64,000 nt of DNA, taken from positions 62,001-126,000 of the forward strand of contig QOQV01000002.1 in the NCBI GenBank assembly GCA_003327435.1. The letters are read 5' to 3'. Both the position numbers and the translations under genes were made by a program. Positions 44,188-54,733 of the stretch are shown here, piece by piece. Below the pieces are notes generated by a model. It saw only the letters and a list, made by a program, of their open reading frames with translations, was not told where the DNA came from and did no database searches. The DNA is from Ignavibacteriota bacterium (GTDB taxonomy: Bacteria; Bacteroidota; Ignavibacteria; UBA10030; BY39). Positions within the stretch are counted from its first letter, which is position 1, and each line of letters begins with the position of its first letter.

Positions 44188-46359
44188 ATGGTTTACAGAA
44201 AAGAAGTTGAAATAGGTGGAAGGATTTTTTCCATCGAGACAGGATTGCTGGCTAAGCAAGCCGATGCTGCAGTAGTTGCTCAGTATGGCGAAACAATAGT
44301 CCTCGCAACTGTTGTTGCTGCCAAGGAACCAGTCGAAGATCAGGATTTCTTTCCTCTTCAGGTGGAATACCGGGAAAAAACTGCAGCCGCTGGAAAAATT
44401 CCTGGTGGATTTATCAAAAGAGAGGGCAGACCCACTGAGAAAGAAATCCTCTCTGCCAGGTTGATTGATCGACCAATAAGACCTATGTTTCCTGAAAACT
44501 TCAGGAATGAAACACAAATAATGGTTACTGTTTACTCCTCAGACCAGGAGCACGATGGAGATACAATTGGTGCCGTAGCTGCCTCTGCTGCATTGATGAT
44601 TTCAGATATACCGTTTGATGGACCTATTGCAGAAGTGCGAGTGGGTAGAATTAATGGTGAATTTATCATTCACCCTACATTTAAACAACTTGAAGACAGC
44701 GATCTGGATATTACAGTTGCAGGTACAATTGATTCTATAGTTATGGTTGAAGGGGAAGCTAAGGAAGTTTCTGAAGAAGTATTTCTGAATTCACTTAAAT
44801 TTGCCCACCAGTATATAAAACAACTTTGCGAAATGCAAATTGAATTTAGAAAAGAAATCGGTAAACCAAAACGCGAAATTCAAGTAAAGACAATCGATCC
44901 TGAACTAATTGAAGAAGTTAACAAATTATTCTTACCAAAAATTAAAGAATTAAATCGCACAGTTCTATCTAAGGATGAAAGAAGTAACCGAAGAAGTGCA
45001 ATTGAAGAAGAGATTCAAACCCTATTAGCTGAGAGATTTCCTGAACAACAAAAAGTCATCTCTGAATTGATGTATGAACTTGAACGACAGGATATGCGAC
45101 AGATGATACTTCAGGAGGGAAGGCGACTTGATGGTAGAGGTGTAAAGGATATTAGACCAATTAGCATAAAAATAGGAATTTTACCCCGTACTCACGGTTC
45201 CGCTCTATTTACAAGAGGAGAAACACAATCGCTTACAACTACAACATTAGGTACGAAAACCGATGAACAAATTCTCGAAGGATTGCTTCCAGAAACTACA
45301 AAGAGATTTATGTTACACTATAATTTTCCACCATTCAGTGTAGGTGAAATAGGAAAACTTGGATCAGTTAGTAGAAGGGAAATCGGTCATGGTAACTTAG
45401 CCGAAAGATCCCTAAAAAATCTTATTCCACCTGAATCAGAATTTCCATACACAATACGAGTCGTATCCGATATCTTGGAGTCGAATGGTTCTTCTTCTAT
45501 GGCAACAGTTTGTGCAGGGTCTTTATCTTTAATGGATGCCGGTGTTCCTATAAAAAAAGCTGTTGCAGGTATTGCTATGGGTTTGATAAAGGAGGAAAAT
45601 GGAATTGCAATTCTTAGTGATATCCTTGGCAATGAAGACCACCTTGGTGATATGGATTTCAAAGTTGCTGGCACAGCTGATGGTATCACTGGTTTACAAA
45701 TGGATATTAAAGTAAAAGGAATAAGCTTCGATATAATGGCAGCTGCACTTGAACAAGCTCGTGAAGGAAGAATGCATATCCTTAAAATAATGAATGAGGT
45801 TATCTCAGAACCTAAAAAGGAACTCTCTCCTTATGCTCCAAGATTGACTTCAATTAAAATACCTGTTGATATGATTGGTGCCGTGATTGGTCCAGGCGGA
45901 AAAACAATTAAACACATCATAAAAGAAACTGAAACTGAAATTAACATTGAAGAAGACGGAACAGTTATGATTGCAGCAGTTTCTGGTGAAAATAGCCAGA
46001 AAGCTATTGAAATGATCAATAAAATAACCGAATTACCAGAGGTTGGAAAAACTTATAAAGGTAAAGTTACACGCGTTCTGGATTTTGGAGCATTTGTTGA
46101 ATTTTTACCCGGTAAAGAAGGTCTTGTACACATTTCTCATCTCGATACAACTCGCGTTAACAAAGTTACAGATGTCGTAAAGGTTGGTGATGTAGTTGAG
46201 GTAAAACTTATTAATATTGATGACGAAGGTAGATTTAACCTGAGTCGTAAAGCTGTTTTGTTTGATAACGGACAAGCTGGTAAAGATACCGATAAGCCTA
46301 AACAAAGCGATAAAAAATTTCAACCTGATCGTCACAGAGATTCAAAACATCATAAGTAA
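44188..46359 (+). CDS. pnp: polyribonucleotide nucleotidyltransferase
   Basis: 723-residue phosphorolytic 3'-5' exoribonuclease. Two RNase PH domains (about residues 10-230 and 315-550, with EGRRLDGRGVKDIRPIS and FPYTIRVVSDILESNGSSSM) are separated by an all-helical domain; a KH domain (VDMIGAVIGPGGKTIKHII, about 560-580) and an S1 domain (GKVTRVLDFGAFVEFLPGKE, about 630-690) bind RNA. A hydrophilic His/Lys/Asp-rich tail follows. Located after rpsO as in most bacteria, with RNase R also in the window, giving two complementary exoribonucleases. Confidence 0.96.
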   Translation: MVYRKEVEIGGRIFSIETGLLAKQADAAVVAQYGETIVLATVVAAKEPVEDQDFFPLQVEYREKTAAAGKIPGGFIKREGRPTEKEILSARLIDRPIRPMFPENFRNETQIMVTVYSSDQEHDGDTIGAVAASAALMISDIPFDGPIAEVRVGRINGEFIIHPTFKQLEDSDLDITVAGTIDSIVMVEGEAKEVSEEVFLNSLKFAHQYIKQLCEMQIEFRKEIGKPKREIQVKTIDPELIEEVNKLFLPKIKELNRTVLSKDERSNRRSAIEEEIQTLLAERFPEQQKVISELMYELERQDMRQMILQEGRRLDGRGVKDIRPISIKIGILPRTHGSALFTRGETQSLTTTTLGTKTDEQILEGLLPETTKRFMLHYNFPPFSVGEIGKLGSVSRREIGHGNLAERSLKNLIPPESEFPYTIRVVSDILESNGSSSMATVCAGSLSLMDAGVPIKKAVAGIAMGLIKEENGIAILSDILGNEDHLGDMDFKVAGTADGITGLQMDIKVKGISFDIMAAALEQAREGRMHILKIMNEVISEPKKELSPYAPRLTSIKIPVDMIGAVIGPGGKTIKHIIKETETEINIEEDGTVMIAAVSGENSQKAIEMINKITELPEVGKTYKGKVTRVLDFGAFVEFLPGKEGLVHISHLDTTRVNKVTDVVKVGDVVEVKLINIDDEGRFNLSRKAVLFDNGQAGKDTDKPKQSDKKFQPDRHRDSKHHK

Positions 46360-46381
46360 AAATATTGCTGCGATAAATTAA

Positions 46382-47920
46382 ATGAATATAAAACAAAAAG
46401 TAATACTTATAATCTTAGATGGATTTGGTTTGGGTGAAGATCCCAAAACAGATGCGATTGCTCAAGCCCATAAACCGTTTATTGATAAATTGTTCAAAGA
46501 GAATAAATGGACTAAACTGAAAACCTCAGGTGAAGATGTTGGCTTACCTGAAGGACAGATGGGTAATTCTGAAGTGGGGCACATGAATATAGGTGCTGGA
46601 AGAATTGTATATCAGGATATAACTCGAATAAATCGCTCAATAAGATTAGGCGATTTTTTCCAAAATCCAGCATTTTTAAAAGCAATCGAAAATGCAAAAA
46701 CAAATAATTCAGCTCTACACCTTGTTGGACTTGTATCTGATGGTGGCGTTCATAGCTTAAATACACATCTCTATGCTTTTCTCGAGCTTGCAAAGCAGCA
46801 CAATCTTGAGAATGTTTATATCCACGCTTTACTCGATGGACGAGATACACCACCTGAATCAGGTGCTGGATATTTGACAGAATTACAGAGTAAAATTAAA
46901 GAAATTGGCATTGGGAAAATTGCAACTGTTATGGGCAGATATTATGGAATGGATAGAGATAATAGATGGGAGAGAACAGAAGCAGCTTATAGGGCTATGA
47001 CTGAAGGTATCGGAGAAAAATGTAAGGATCCGGTAGAAGCAGTAAAAATATCCTATAATTCAGGTGTTACTGATGAATTTGTAAAACCGATAGTGTGTAC
47101 AGTTAATGGCAAACCAGTTGGAAGTATTAAGTCTGGTGATTCTTTCATTTTCTTTAATTTTAGAGCTGACCGTACAAGACAACTGACACGAGCTTTTATT
47201 GATCCAAATTTTGATAAATTTTTAAGAGAGAAATTGAATTTGACTTTTGTTACAATGACTCATTATCACGATGACTTTAAGTGTCCAGTGGCTTATGCAC
47301 CTATAACTCTTGATAATACATTAGGTGAAATACTTTCCAATTATGGATTAAAACAATTACGAATTGCTGAAACTGAAAAATACGCCCATGTAACCTTCTT
47401 TTTTAATGGTGGAAGGGAAAAAGTTTTTGATGGAGAGGATAGAATACTTGTACCATCACCTCGTGGAGTAGCTACATACGACCAGAAACCTGAAATGAGT
47501 GCGTATGAAGTAACAGACAAATTAATTGAAGCTATAAAAACTGATAAATACGACTTTATCTTGGTTAATTATGCAAATTGTGATATGGTAGGTCATTCAG
47601 GAATTATGTCTGCTGCTATTAAAGCTGTGGAAACGGTGGATGTATGCCTTAGTCGTTTGATTCCTGTAGCATTAGAATATAAATTTTTACCTTTGGTGTC
47701 GTCAGATCACGGAAATGCAGATAAAATGGCTGATGAAAATGGTGAGCCATTTACTGCTCATACAATGAATTTGGTACCATTTATATTTGTTAAAAATCCG
47801 GCTCCAAAACAGATTGTTAAAGAGGGAATACTCGCAAATATGGCACCAACTATTTTACAATTGATGGGTATTCCTAAACCACCGGAAATGGATGCGGATT
47901 CGTTGATCGAAATTGAGTGA
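46382..47920 (+). CDS. gpmI: 2,3-bisphosphoglycerate-independent phosphoglycerate mutase
   Basis: 512-residue metal-dependent glycolytic enzyme interconverting 3- and 2-phosphoglycerate. The phosphatase domain carries the nucleophile Ser63 in MGNSEVGHMNIGAGR, LDGFGLGEDPKTD at the N-terminus with the first metal aspartate, and the C-terminal SSDHGNADKMADENG and THTMNLVPFI-like AHTMNLVPFIFV. The transferase domain has LLDGRDTPPESG and MGRYYGMDRDNRWERTE. It is 22 nt after pnp, so it probably rides on the same transcript. It converges with the peptidase gene after only 8 nt. Confidence 0.96.
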   Translation: MNIKQKVILIILDGFGLGEDPKTDAIAQAHKPFIDKLFKENKWTKLKTSGEDVGLPEGQMGNSEVGHMNIGAGRIVYQDITRINRSIRLGDFFQNPAFLKAIENAKTNNSALHLVGLVSDGGVHSLNTHLYAFLELAKQHNLENVYIHALLDGRDTPPESGAGYLTELQSKIKEIGIGKIATVMGRYYGMDRDNRWERTEAAYRAMTEGIGEKCKDPVEAVKISYNSGVTDEFVKPIVCTVNGKPVGSIKSGDSFIFFNFRADRTRQLTRAFIDPNFDKFLREKLNLTFVTMTHYHDDFKCPVAYAPITLDNTLGEILSNYGLKQLRIAETEKYAHVTFFFNGGREKVFDGEDRILVPSPRGVATYDQKPEMSAYEVTDKLIEAIKTDKYDFILVNYANCDMVGHSGIMSAAIKAVETVDVCLSRLIPVALEYKFLPLVSSDHGNADKMADENGEPFTAHTMNLVPFIFVKNPAPKQIVKEGILANMAPTILQLMGIPKPPEMDADSLIEIE

Positions 47921-47928
47921 TAAGAATT

Positions 47929-49734
47929 TTAACGTCCCTGCAAAACTGCTTTGAATGTTAAGGTTTCTTCACCTCTCAAGACAACAACTTCTACTTCGTC
48001 ACCTGGTTTGTAATCGCCAAGAAGGGAGGTTAAATCATAAATGTTTTTAACCGATTTTCCACCGAACTTTATTATAATATCATTTGCTTTCAAGCCAGCT
48101 TTTTCTGCTGCTGAACCAGCCCGGGTTCCACTTATTCTCAAACCCTTGGCATCATCACCAAAATCTGGCATTATACCGAATGATACTCTAAATCCTCTCA
48201 TCCCCTCGCGTTGAGAGCTACTTATTGCGACTTTCGTATATTCAGGTTTAATTGATATTGTATCCAGATCCAGTGCAATTTTTGTTACAAAATCGGCTAC
48301 CAGTTTTTGCCCCTCATAGTTGATTAAATTCCAATCATCAGTGGGTTTATGGTAATCAGAATGAAGTCCAGTGAAGAAAAATAGAACCGGAATTTCCTTT
48401 GCATTAAAACTTGCATGATCACTCGAGCCAAAGCCATCCTGACCGAGTTTTAATTTGAAAATTGAATCAGAATTTTGCCTTGCAATTATTTCGTTCCATA
48501 CCGGTGAAGTACCAACCCCCTGAACTGTTAAAACGCTGTCCCTTAATCTGCCAATCATATCCATATTTAGCATTGCAACAGTATTTTTTAGGTCAATAGG
48601 AGGATTTTTTACAAAATATGCTGAACCCAATAAACCCAATTCCTCAGCAGAAAAGGCAACGAAAATAAATGAGCGATTTATTTCCTGCCTTCTTGCAGAA
48701 ATGTATTGTGCAATTTCCAGTAATCCAGCAGTCCCGGAGGCATTATCGTCTGCACCGTTGTGTATTGCGATGGTATCAGACAAAAGTGAACCGGAGCCAG
48801 GACCACCTAATCCAATGTGATCAAAATGAGCTCCAATTACTATATATTGTTCTTTTAGTGTGGGATGATTTCCTTCTAATATTCCAACTACATTTTTTGT
48901 TTCAGAATAAATTCTTTCGATATGTGTTTGAAGTTTAACCTGAACATCAGTGAATTCGAAAGACGCAGGCTTTTTGTTTTTATTTATAAATCGTTGAATT
49001 GAATCTAAGTTTTTATCGTATGAATTGAAAATATCTTCTGCAATACTACATTTTAAATTTATAACAGCAATACCGGAGTTCATTGAACCCCTTTCTAACC
49101 TCAGTGGTATGAGCTGATTTTTGTTTTCATTCTGTGGACCATTTATAAATATTATTCCAGCTACACCTTTATCGCGAGCTGTGATTATTTTCTTTTGAAA
49201 AGTTGAGTATTCAAAAAATGGGCTACCAGAACTGTCTCCATCAGGTGAGTATCTCATCATTATTACAACTTTATTTTTTACATCAACACCAGCGTAATCA
49301 TCATATTCTAATGAATCAGAACTTATACTATAACCAACAAAAACCAGATTTGCTGTTATTGAGGTATCTTCAGAAAAATTCATAGGTGTAAAATCAATTC
49401 CTGGTTCATATGTATAAATTCGTTCTTTAATTTTGATTGTTAGAGAGTTGTTTTTTCCAATCTTTAAATCTGAAATAAATGTAAAATTTTGGAAAAATGT
49501 ATTATTTACACCAAAAGGTTTTAATCCATATTTAGCAAATTCATTAGCTATATACTCAGCGGCGAGGTTGTTACCCTTTGTTCCAGCTTTTCTGCCCTCA
49601 AGTTCATCAGACGCTAAATATATTACATGGTGTTTTAATTCATCAGGCGTAATAAATGGAGATTTAACAATTTGCTGTGTGGTACTACAGCCAATAATTA
49701 ATAAAAGAACAAAAAATAATGATTTCTTTTTCAT
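47929..49734 (-). CDS. secreted M28-family metallopeptidase lipoprotein with PDZ domain
   Basis: 601-residue lipoprotein (LLLIIGC, lipidated near residue 17). A protease-associated (PA) domain is inserted at about residues 125-245; the M28 zinc aminopeptidase domain starts at about 285 and keeps its metal ligands: GAHFDHIGLGG, NGADDNASGTAGLLEIA, FSAEELGLLG, MLNMDMIGRL and HSDYHKPTD. A PDZ domain (about 510-600, GLRISGTRAGSAAEKAGLKA) ends the protein. ATG 49734 opens the lipoprotein signal and is used rather than 49749. It is the last gene of an operon that also includes a beta-propeller protein, so both may act on envelope peptides. Substrate unknown. Confidence 0.9.
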   Translation of the reverse strand: MKKKSLFFVLLLIIGCSTTQQIVKSPFITPDELKHHVIYLASDELEGRKAGTKGNNLAAEYIANEFAKYGLKPFGVNNTFFQNFTFISDLKIGKNNSLTIKIKERIYTYEPGIDFTPMNFSEDTSITANLVFVGYSISSDSLEYDDYAGVDVKNKVVIMMRYSPDGDSSGSPFFEYSTFQKKIITARDKGVAGIIFINGPQNENKNQLIPLRLERGSMNSGIAVINLKCSIAEDIFNSYDKNLDSIQRFINKNKKPASFEFTDVQVKLQTHIERIYSETKNVVGILEGNHPTLKEQYIVIGAHFDHIGLGGPGSGSLLSDTIAIHNGADDNASGTAGLLEIAQYISARRQEINRSFIFVAFSAEELGLLGSAYFVKNPPIDLKNTVAMLNMDMIGRLRDSVLTVQGVGTSPVWNEIIARQNSDSIFKLKLGQDGFGSSDHASFNAKEIPVLFFFTGLHSDYHKPTDDWNLINYEGQKLVADFVTKIALDLDTISIKPEYTKVAISSSQREGMRGFRVSFGIMPDFGDDAKGLRISGTRAGSAAEKAGLKANDIIIKFGGKSVKNIYDLTSLLGDYKPGDEVEVVVLRGEETLTFKAVLQGR

Positions 49735-49752
49735 AATTTGTACACTCAATAT

Positions 49753-50808
49753 TTACTTTTTCCTTTTTGTTGGGAATTTGAAATCAGCAATAAAAACATT
49801 TGTTTCACCTCTAACTTTTGCATTTCTATTTGATGCAAAAATTAATTTCTTTCCATCACGGGTGAACATTGGGAAGCTTTCAAAAACCGGTGAATATGTT
49901 ATTCTATCAAGTTTTTTAGTTTTGATGTTTATGATATAAAGATCGAAGTTCATTGGAATCCGAGAAGTATCTGCCATATTTGATGAAAAAATTATGTGCT
50001 TCCCGTCCGGATGCCAGAATGGAGCAAAATTGGCTGCGTTGTTGTTTGTAATTTGTTGTTTGTTTGAGCCATCCGCATCCATAATCATAATTTGTAGATT
50101 CATTGGTTTGATCATCTGTTCCTTTATAAGTTCTTTATATTCAGCTATTTCTTGCTCCGTTTTTGGATGGTAAGCACGATATACTATTTTCTTTCCATCC
50201 CAGGAAAAAAATGGACCACCGTCGTATCCAAGCTCATGAGTCAGTTGCTTTATGTCACTACCATCTAAATTCATTGTGTAAATATCAAGGTCTCCGTTTC
50301 TAATTGAAGTAAACACTATTTTATCTCCTAATGGCGAGATAACTGCTTCTGCATCGTACCCTGGTGTATCGGTAAGCTGTTTAACAATTTTTCCATTTGT
50401 ATCAGCAACAAAAATATCATATGTAGGAAATAGTCCCCATACATATCCTTTTTTTCTATCTGGTTCGGGTGGGCACTCATCTCCACCTAAGTGAGTTGAT
50501 GCGTATAGAATGTGTGCTCCATCGGGCAGGAAATATGCACAGGTAGTTCGTCCTTTGCCGGTCGATACAAGTTTTTTGTTTGACCCGTCTAAATTCATTG
50601 TAAATATTTGATCACATTTAAATTCATCAGTTGTTGACTGATAAACTATTTTCTTTTCATCAAACGAAAAATATGCTTCTGCATTTTGCCCACCAAAGGT
50701 GAGTTGTTGTATGTTCTTTAAGTGGATCTCTTCAGGAAATCTAAGAGGATCTTTTTTGTCGTTTAGGATAATAGTTAATGCGAATAAAATTATTGTTATT
50801 GGGTTCAT
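49753..50808 (-). CDS. TolB-like PD40 beta-propeller protein, secreted
   Basis: 351 residues: a short hydrophobic N-terminus (MNPITIILFALTIIL), then about five to six PD40 repeats, for example AEAYFSFDEKKIVYQSTTDE, YFLPDGAHILYAS, AEAVISPLGDKIVFTS, GPFFSWDGKKIVYRAYH and FAPFWHPDGKHIIFSS. The loops ending in DLDIYTMNLDGS and YDIFVADTNGK are typical of TolB-type protein-interaction propellers found beside peptidases. No catalytic domain. It sits 18 nt upstream of the M28 peptidase gene and could be a partner or substrate-docking factor; cleavage at the hydrophobic start is probable but not certain. Confidence 0.84.
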   Translation of the reverse strand: MNPITIILFALTIILNDKKDPLRFPEEIHLKNIQQLTFGGQNAEAYFSFDEKKIVYQSTTDEFKCDQIFTMNLDGSNKKLVSTGKGRTTCAYFLPDGAHILYASTHLGGDECPPEPDRKKGYVWGLFPTYDIFVADTNGKIVKQLTDTPGYDAEAVISPLGDKIVFTSIRNGDLDIYTMNLDGSDIKQLTHELGYDGGPFFSWDGKKIVYRAYHPKTEQEIAEYKELIKEQMIKPMNLQIMIMDADGSNKQQITNNNAANFAPFWHPDGKHIIFSSNMADTSRIPMNFDLYIINIKTKKLDRITYSPVFESFPMFTRDGKKLIFASNRNAKVRGETNVFIADFKFPTKRKK

Positions 50809-50820
50809 AGTTTTTTTTAC

Positions 50821-51357
50821 TTATTTAGTTATATCATTTAATTTACTTTTAAGCTTTTTAAGTGAACTATCATCAGTTGTAGAATATTTCCAATCAATAT
50901 ATGCAATTTTTCCATTTTTATCAATTATAAAAACTGTACGTTTATTGAAACCTCTGTCGGAATTGTAACTATTGTATAATTCAGCAACTTTGTGATTATG
51001 ATCGCTTAAGAGTTTAAACTGATAATTTTGACTTTTTGCCCAGTTGTGGTGAGACCATACATAATCCCCGCTAATTGCTAGAACTTCTGCATTTATATCG
51101 TTGAAAAATTCAAAGTCGTCCCTAAAACTACACATTTGATTTGTACATCCTGGGCTCCAATCGGCTGGATAAAATGCTATAACAATTATTTTTTTACCGA
51201 TCAAATCAGACAACTGAATACCATTTTGATCAATTGTGTCTTTTGTGGCATATGGGAGTTTAAAATTTGGTGCGGCATCACCCACTTTTAATTCCTGCAA
51301 GTATACTTGATTAGTTACAAAAAATGCAGAAAAAATTATTAAAAACATTATCCTCAT
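50821..51357 (-). CDS. secreted peroxiredoxin (BCP/AhpC-type thiol peroxidase)
   Basis: 178 residues with a signal peptide (MRIMFLIIFSAFFVTNQVYL). The thioredoxin-like fold has LKVGDAAPNFKLPY and FYPADWSPGCTNQMCSFRDD with the peroxidatic Cys71 and a second Cys76 five residues later (as in bacterioferritin-comigratory protein), followed by AISGDYVWSHHNWAKS. It reduces peroxides using thiol donors; unusually for this family it is exported, so its reductant in the periplasm is an open question. It shares an operon with ispE and the copper ATPase, and copper causes peroxide stress, which may explain the link. Confidence 0.87.
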   Translation of the reverse strand: MRIMFLIIFSAFFVTNQVYLQELKVGDAAPNFKLPYATKDTIDQNGIQLSDLIGKKIIVIAFYPADWSPGCTNQMCSFRDDFEFFNDINAEVLAISGDYVWSHHNWAKSQNYQFKLLSDHNHKVAELYNSYNSDRGFNKRTVFIIDKNGKIAYIDWKYSTTDDSSLKKLKSKLNDITK

Positions 51358-51378
51358 AATATTACTTTCCTTTATTGT

Positions 51379-52227
51379 TTATGGTTCAAAATTTGGTTCA
51401 GTGATTGAAATATAATAGTCCTTTTTAAAATATTCATATATTTTTCTAAAAAGCTCTTCTTCCTTACAAAATGCAAACACTGTTGAGCCGCTGCCAGATA
51501 GTGAAGCATAATCAACACCATACGAATATAGTTTTTCCTTAATCACTTTTATTTCTGGATATTTATCAAATACCAATTTTTCAAAATCGTTTTTTACAAA
51601 TTCTTTCAAGTTCTCTTTGTTGTTAATATTGTTTAATAATAAATTTTTCAGATTATCCTGGATTTTGATACTGTTATCTATCGTAAAATTTTCGTATGCC
51701 CACTTTGATGAAATTTGTATCGGTGGTGTGATGGTAATTATCCAGTAGGGCAGTGAAAGCTTGAAATATTCTAATTTGTCACCTTTTTCAGTTGCGTAAG
51801 CGCTTCCATCATTTAAAAAATAGGGAACATCGGCGCCAAGTTGTTGAGCCAGTTTGTTTAAGCTGTGATTACTAATTTGAATATTAAAAAATTTTGGGAG
51901 AGCTTTCAATAATATGCCTGCATCCGAGCTTCCGCCACCCAACCCTGCTCCGATAGGTATATTCTTAATTAATTTTAATCTGATCCCGGAACGAATACCA
52001 AAATTATTCTGAAATAGTTTGACTGTTTTGATGCAAATATTGTCTTCATTTGTCGGTAAGTTAATACCTTGAATATTTAATGAAATTTCATCATTTTCCG
52101 ATATCTCGAGTATATCGTAAAGGTTGATTCTGTGAAATATTGTTTCGATGTTATGATATCCGTCTGGTCGTTTATTTAATATTCTTAAACCAATGTTTAT
52201 TTTTGCATAAGCTTTTAGTGTTATCAT
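51379..52227 (-). CDS. ispE: 4-diphosphocytidyl-2-C-methyl-D-erythritol kinase
   Basis: 282-residue GHMP-family kinase of the MEP isoprenoid pathway. KAYAKINIGLRILNKRPDGY at the N-terminus, the phosphate loop NIPIGAGLGGGSSDAG (about residues 86-101) and YASLSGSGSTVFAF near the C-terminus are characteristic. It stands 11 nt downstream of the copper ATPase gene in the same direction; no promoter or terminator separates them, so an essential isoprenoid gene may depend on readthrough from a metal-response unit. ispF is in another operon in this window. Confidence 0.93.
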   Translation of the reverse strand: MITLKAYAKINIGLRILNKRPDGYHNIETIFHRINLYDILEISENDEISLNIQGINLPTNEDNICIKTVKLFQNNFGIRSGIRLKLIKNIPIGAGLGGGSSDAGILLKALPKFFNIQISNHSLNKLAQQLGADVPYFLNDGSAYATEKGDKLEYFKLSLPYWIITITPPIQISSKWAYENFTIDNSIKIQDNLKNLLLNNINNKENLKEFVKNDFEKLVFDKYPEIKVIKEKLYSYGVDYASLSGSGSTVFAFCKEEELFRKIYEYFKKDYYISITEPNFEP

Positions 52228-52238
52228 AAAATGCCGTT

Positions 52239-54677
52239 CTATATTTTTATTTTTCTGAGGCGCAATGAATTTGAAACTACTGAAACCGAGCTTAAAGCCA
52301 TTGCTGCAGCAGCGAGCATAGGATCAAGTATTCCAAAAGCAGCCAGTGGTATTAAACTAATATTATAAATGAAAGCCCAGAAAAGATTTTGATATATAGT
52401 AGTTAGAGTTTTTTTTGAAAGTTTTATCGCTTTGATCACAGCATTTAGATCCCCCTTGACTAATGTGATATCACCAGCTTCAATCGCAATATCTGTGCCC
52501 GTCCCGAGAGCTATACCAACATCGGCTTGGGTCAGTGCTGGTGCATCGTTAATTCCATCTCCAACCATTAACACAATTTTTCCATTTGCTTGATATTCTT
52601 TAATCTTATCAACTTTATCTTTTGGGAGCAAGTTAGCGTGGTATAGTTCTATTCCAGTGGATTTGCTTATTGCCTCAGCAACTTCCTCTCTATCACCAGT
52701 TAGAATTACAGTTGTGTATCCCATCTGCTTCAGTTCATTTACTGCTTGCTTAGCATTCGGTTTGAGTTTGTCACTAAATGTAATGAAGCCGACAAGTTGG
52801 TTTTCAATAGCCACTAATACTGTAATTTGACTCTTATGATTCATTATATCGATGGATGTGTTTCGGAGGTCAATTCCTTTTTTAATCATAAATTCTTGGT
52901 TTCCAATGTAAACCTGTTTTCCGTTAATTAATCCTTCAGTGCCAAATCCTGAAATTGAATTAAATTTTTCCACCTTGACTGGAATAATATTGCGTTCGTT
53001 TGCGAAATGAACTATTGCTTTAGCAATTGGATGTTCTGAAAGAAGTTCAATCGAAGCGACAATTTTTAGTAATTCTTCTTTGGTTAATTGGTTAAAAGTA
53101 TAGATATCTGTTACAGTAAGTTTACCTGTTGTAAGTGTACCAGTTTTATCGAAGACGATTGTATCAGTTTTGCGCAGTATTTCTAAAATATTAGCATTCT
53201 TTATTAGAATGCCATTTGATGCTCCAATTCCTGTTCCTACTATAACTGCAGTTGGAGTTGCTAAACCAAGCGCGCAAGGGCATGCAACGATCATTACTGC
53301 AACAAAATTCAGAAGTGCAGATGAAAAATTTCCAGCTACGAAATACCAGATGGTAAAGCTTAAAAGGGCAATCGCTATTACAGTCGGAACGAAAACTGAT
53401 GCAATTCTATCAGCCAGGTTCTGTATTGGTGCCTTCGATTCTTGTGCTTCTGATACCAGTTTCACAATTTGAGATATCATCATATCTTTACCTATCTTCT
53501 TTGCTTGAAACTTAAAACTCCCCGTCAGATTCAATGTTCCACCGATTACTTCATCTCCTTTATGCTTTTCAATCGGAATACTTTCTCCAGTTATCATACT
53601 TTCATCAACACTCGAACTGCCTTCTATTACAATTCCATCTACAGGTATCTTTTCACCAGGGCGTACGATAATTGTATCGTCAATTACAACCTGCTCGATT
53701 GGAACTTGCATTTCTTTACCGTTTCTTAAAACTGATGCCATCTTTGGACTCAATCCAACCAATCTTCGAATTGCTTCAGAGGTTTTACCTTTAGCCCGCA
53801 GCTCAAGCAATTTTCCTAATAAAATTAATGTAATGATAACTGCAGTTGTGTCATAATAAACATGGAGTTGATGACCTCTTGAAGTGAAATATGATGGGAA
53901 AAATGTTATCGCAGAGCTATAAACGAATGCAGCTGATGTACCAACAGCGATTAAAGTATTCATATCAGCCTTGAAGTGTTTCAGAGTAGCCCAAAACCCT
54001 TTGTAGAAACGATTACCTGCCCAGAATAGCACAGGAATTGTCAGAACAAACAAAATGTAATTCCATGTTTGATGACTAAAGAAGGAAAACGGAGAATGTT
54101 CCATCATTGTCCACATACTGACTATACTAATTGGTAAAGTTAAAAGTAAACTAATAATAAAACGGGTTTTGAGCTTTTTGTATTCTTTTTGATGTTCTAA
54201 TTCTTCAAATTCCCATATATTTTCTTCTGGGATTTCTGCTATTTGATATCCTACAGATTCTACTGCCTGTTTAAAGTGGCTAAAGTTTACTTTTGTATCA
54301 TCATATTGAATTGTGGCTGTTTCGGTTGCAAGGTTTATTTTAGCTGAGGCAACACCTGGTAGTTTATTCAAACTATTTTCCACTTTGGATACGCAACTGG
54401 CGCAACTCATACCTAAAATAGGAAGCTGAATCTTTTTAAAATATCTATCTTCAATTGGATAGGGAGTTGGTGCTATAGGAATACTGCTTGAAGGTTGTAT
54501 TTTACTCGAAGCAAGCATTCTGGTAGTTTGGTTTGTTATGTAGAACTCTGGATTTTTATCGAAAAGTTCTTTGCATCTGATTGCACAAAAATAGTAATCA
54601 ATATTTTTATACACGCTTTTTGCTACAGCTTCTTGCTGTTCGATATTCATTCCACAGACGGGGTCAATATGTTTCAT
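52239..54677 (-). CDS. copA: copper/silver-exporting P1B-type ATPase
   Basis: 812-residue inner-membrane ATPase that exports Cu+ (or Ag+) from the cytoplasm. It begins with a YHS/TRASH-like zinc-ribbon module ([15 protein letters not shown]) and one heavy-metal-associated domain ([16 protein letters not shown], about residues 90-105), then eight membrane segments with the [11 protein letters not shown] metal site (about 463), [10 protein letters not shown] (phosphorylated Asp about 514), the HP motif in [10 protein letters not shown] and [10 protein letters not shown]. The ATG at 54677 fits AGAAG spacing better than the one at 54683, which adds two residues. A terminator-like hairpin ends 20 nt upstream. 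The export product meets the CusCBA system encoded just before it. Confidence 0.93.
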   Translation of the reverse strand: MKHIDPVCGMNIEQQEAVAKSVYKNIDYYFCAIRCKELFDKNPEFYITNQTTRMLASSKIQPSSSIPIAPTPYPIEDRYFKKIQLPILGMSCASCVSKVENSLNKLPGVASAKINLATETATIQYDDTKVNFSHFKQAVESVGYQIAEIPEENIWEFEELEHQKEYKKLKTRFIISLLLTLPISIVSMWTMMEHSPFSFFSHQTWNYILFVLTIPVLFWAGNRFYKGFWATLKHFKADMNTLIAVGTSAAFVYSSAITFFPSYFTSRGHQLHVYYDTTAVIITLILLGKLLELRAKGKTSEAIRRLVGLSPKMASVLRNGKEMQVPIEQVVIDDTIIVRPGEKIPVDGIVIEGSSSVDESMITGESIPIEKHKGDEVIGGTLNLTGSFKFQAKKIGKDMMISQIVKLVSEAQESKAPIQNLADRIASVFVPTVIAIALLSFTIWYFVAGNFSSALLNFVAVMIVACPCALGLATPTAVIVGTGIGASNGILIKNANILEILRKTDTIVFDKTGTLTTGKLTVTDIYTFNQLTKEELLKIVASIELLSEHPIAKAIVHFANERNIIPVKVEKFNSISGFGTEGLINGKQVYIGNQEFMIKKGIDLRNTSIDIMNHKSQITVLVAIENQLVGFITFSDKLKPNAKQAVNELKQMGYTTVILTGDREEVAEAISKSTGIELYHANLLPKDKVDKIKEYQANGKIVLMVGDGINDAPALTQADVGIALGTGTDIAIEAGDITLVKGDLNAVIKAIKLSKKTLTTIYQNLFWAFIYNISLIPLAAFGILDPMLAAAAMALSSVSVVSNSLRLRKIKI

Positions 54678-54696
54678 AGTCATCTTCTTTTTAGTT

Positions 54697-54733
54697 AAAA
54701 AACGCCAATGATAATTTTACATTGGCGCTTTTT
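54697..54733 (-). terminator. hairpin between the HMA lipoprotein and copA genes
   Basis: CGCCAATG (54703-54710) and CATTGGCG (54720-54727) form an 8-bp perfect stem around a 9-nt loop. Read on the minus strand it is followed by six T (54702-54697), a standard intrinsic terminator; on the plus strand it is followed by five T as well. It sits just 20 nt before the copA start, so it may be a partial terminator that sets the copA:upstream ratio, or a conditional one. Confidence 0.7.

Noticed and set aside
44086-44517. 143-residue minus-strand open frame opposite rpsO and pnp
   Set aside because: Opposite conserved catalytic regions of pnp; the composition is that of an antisense shadow.
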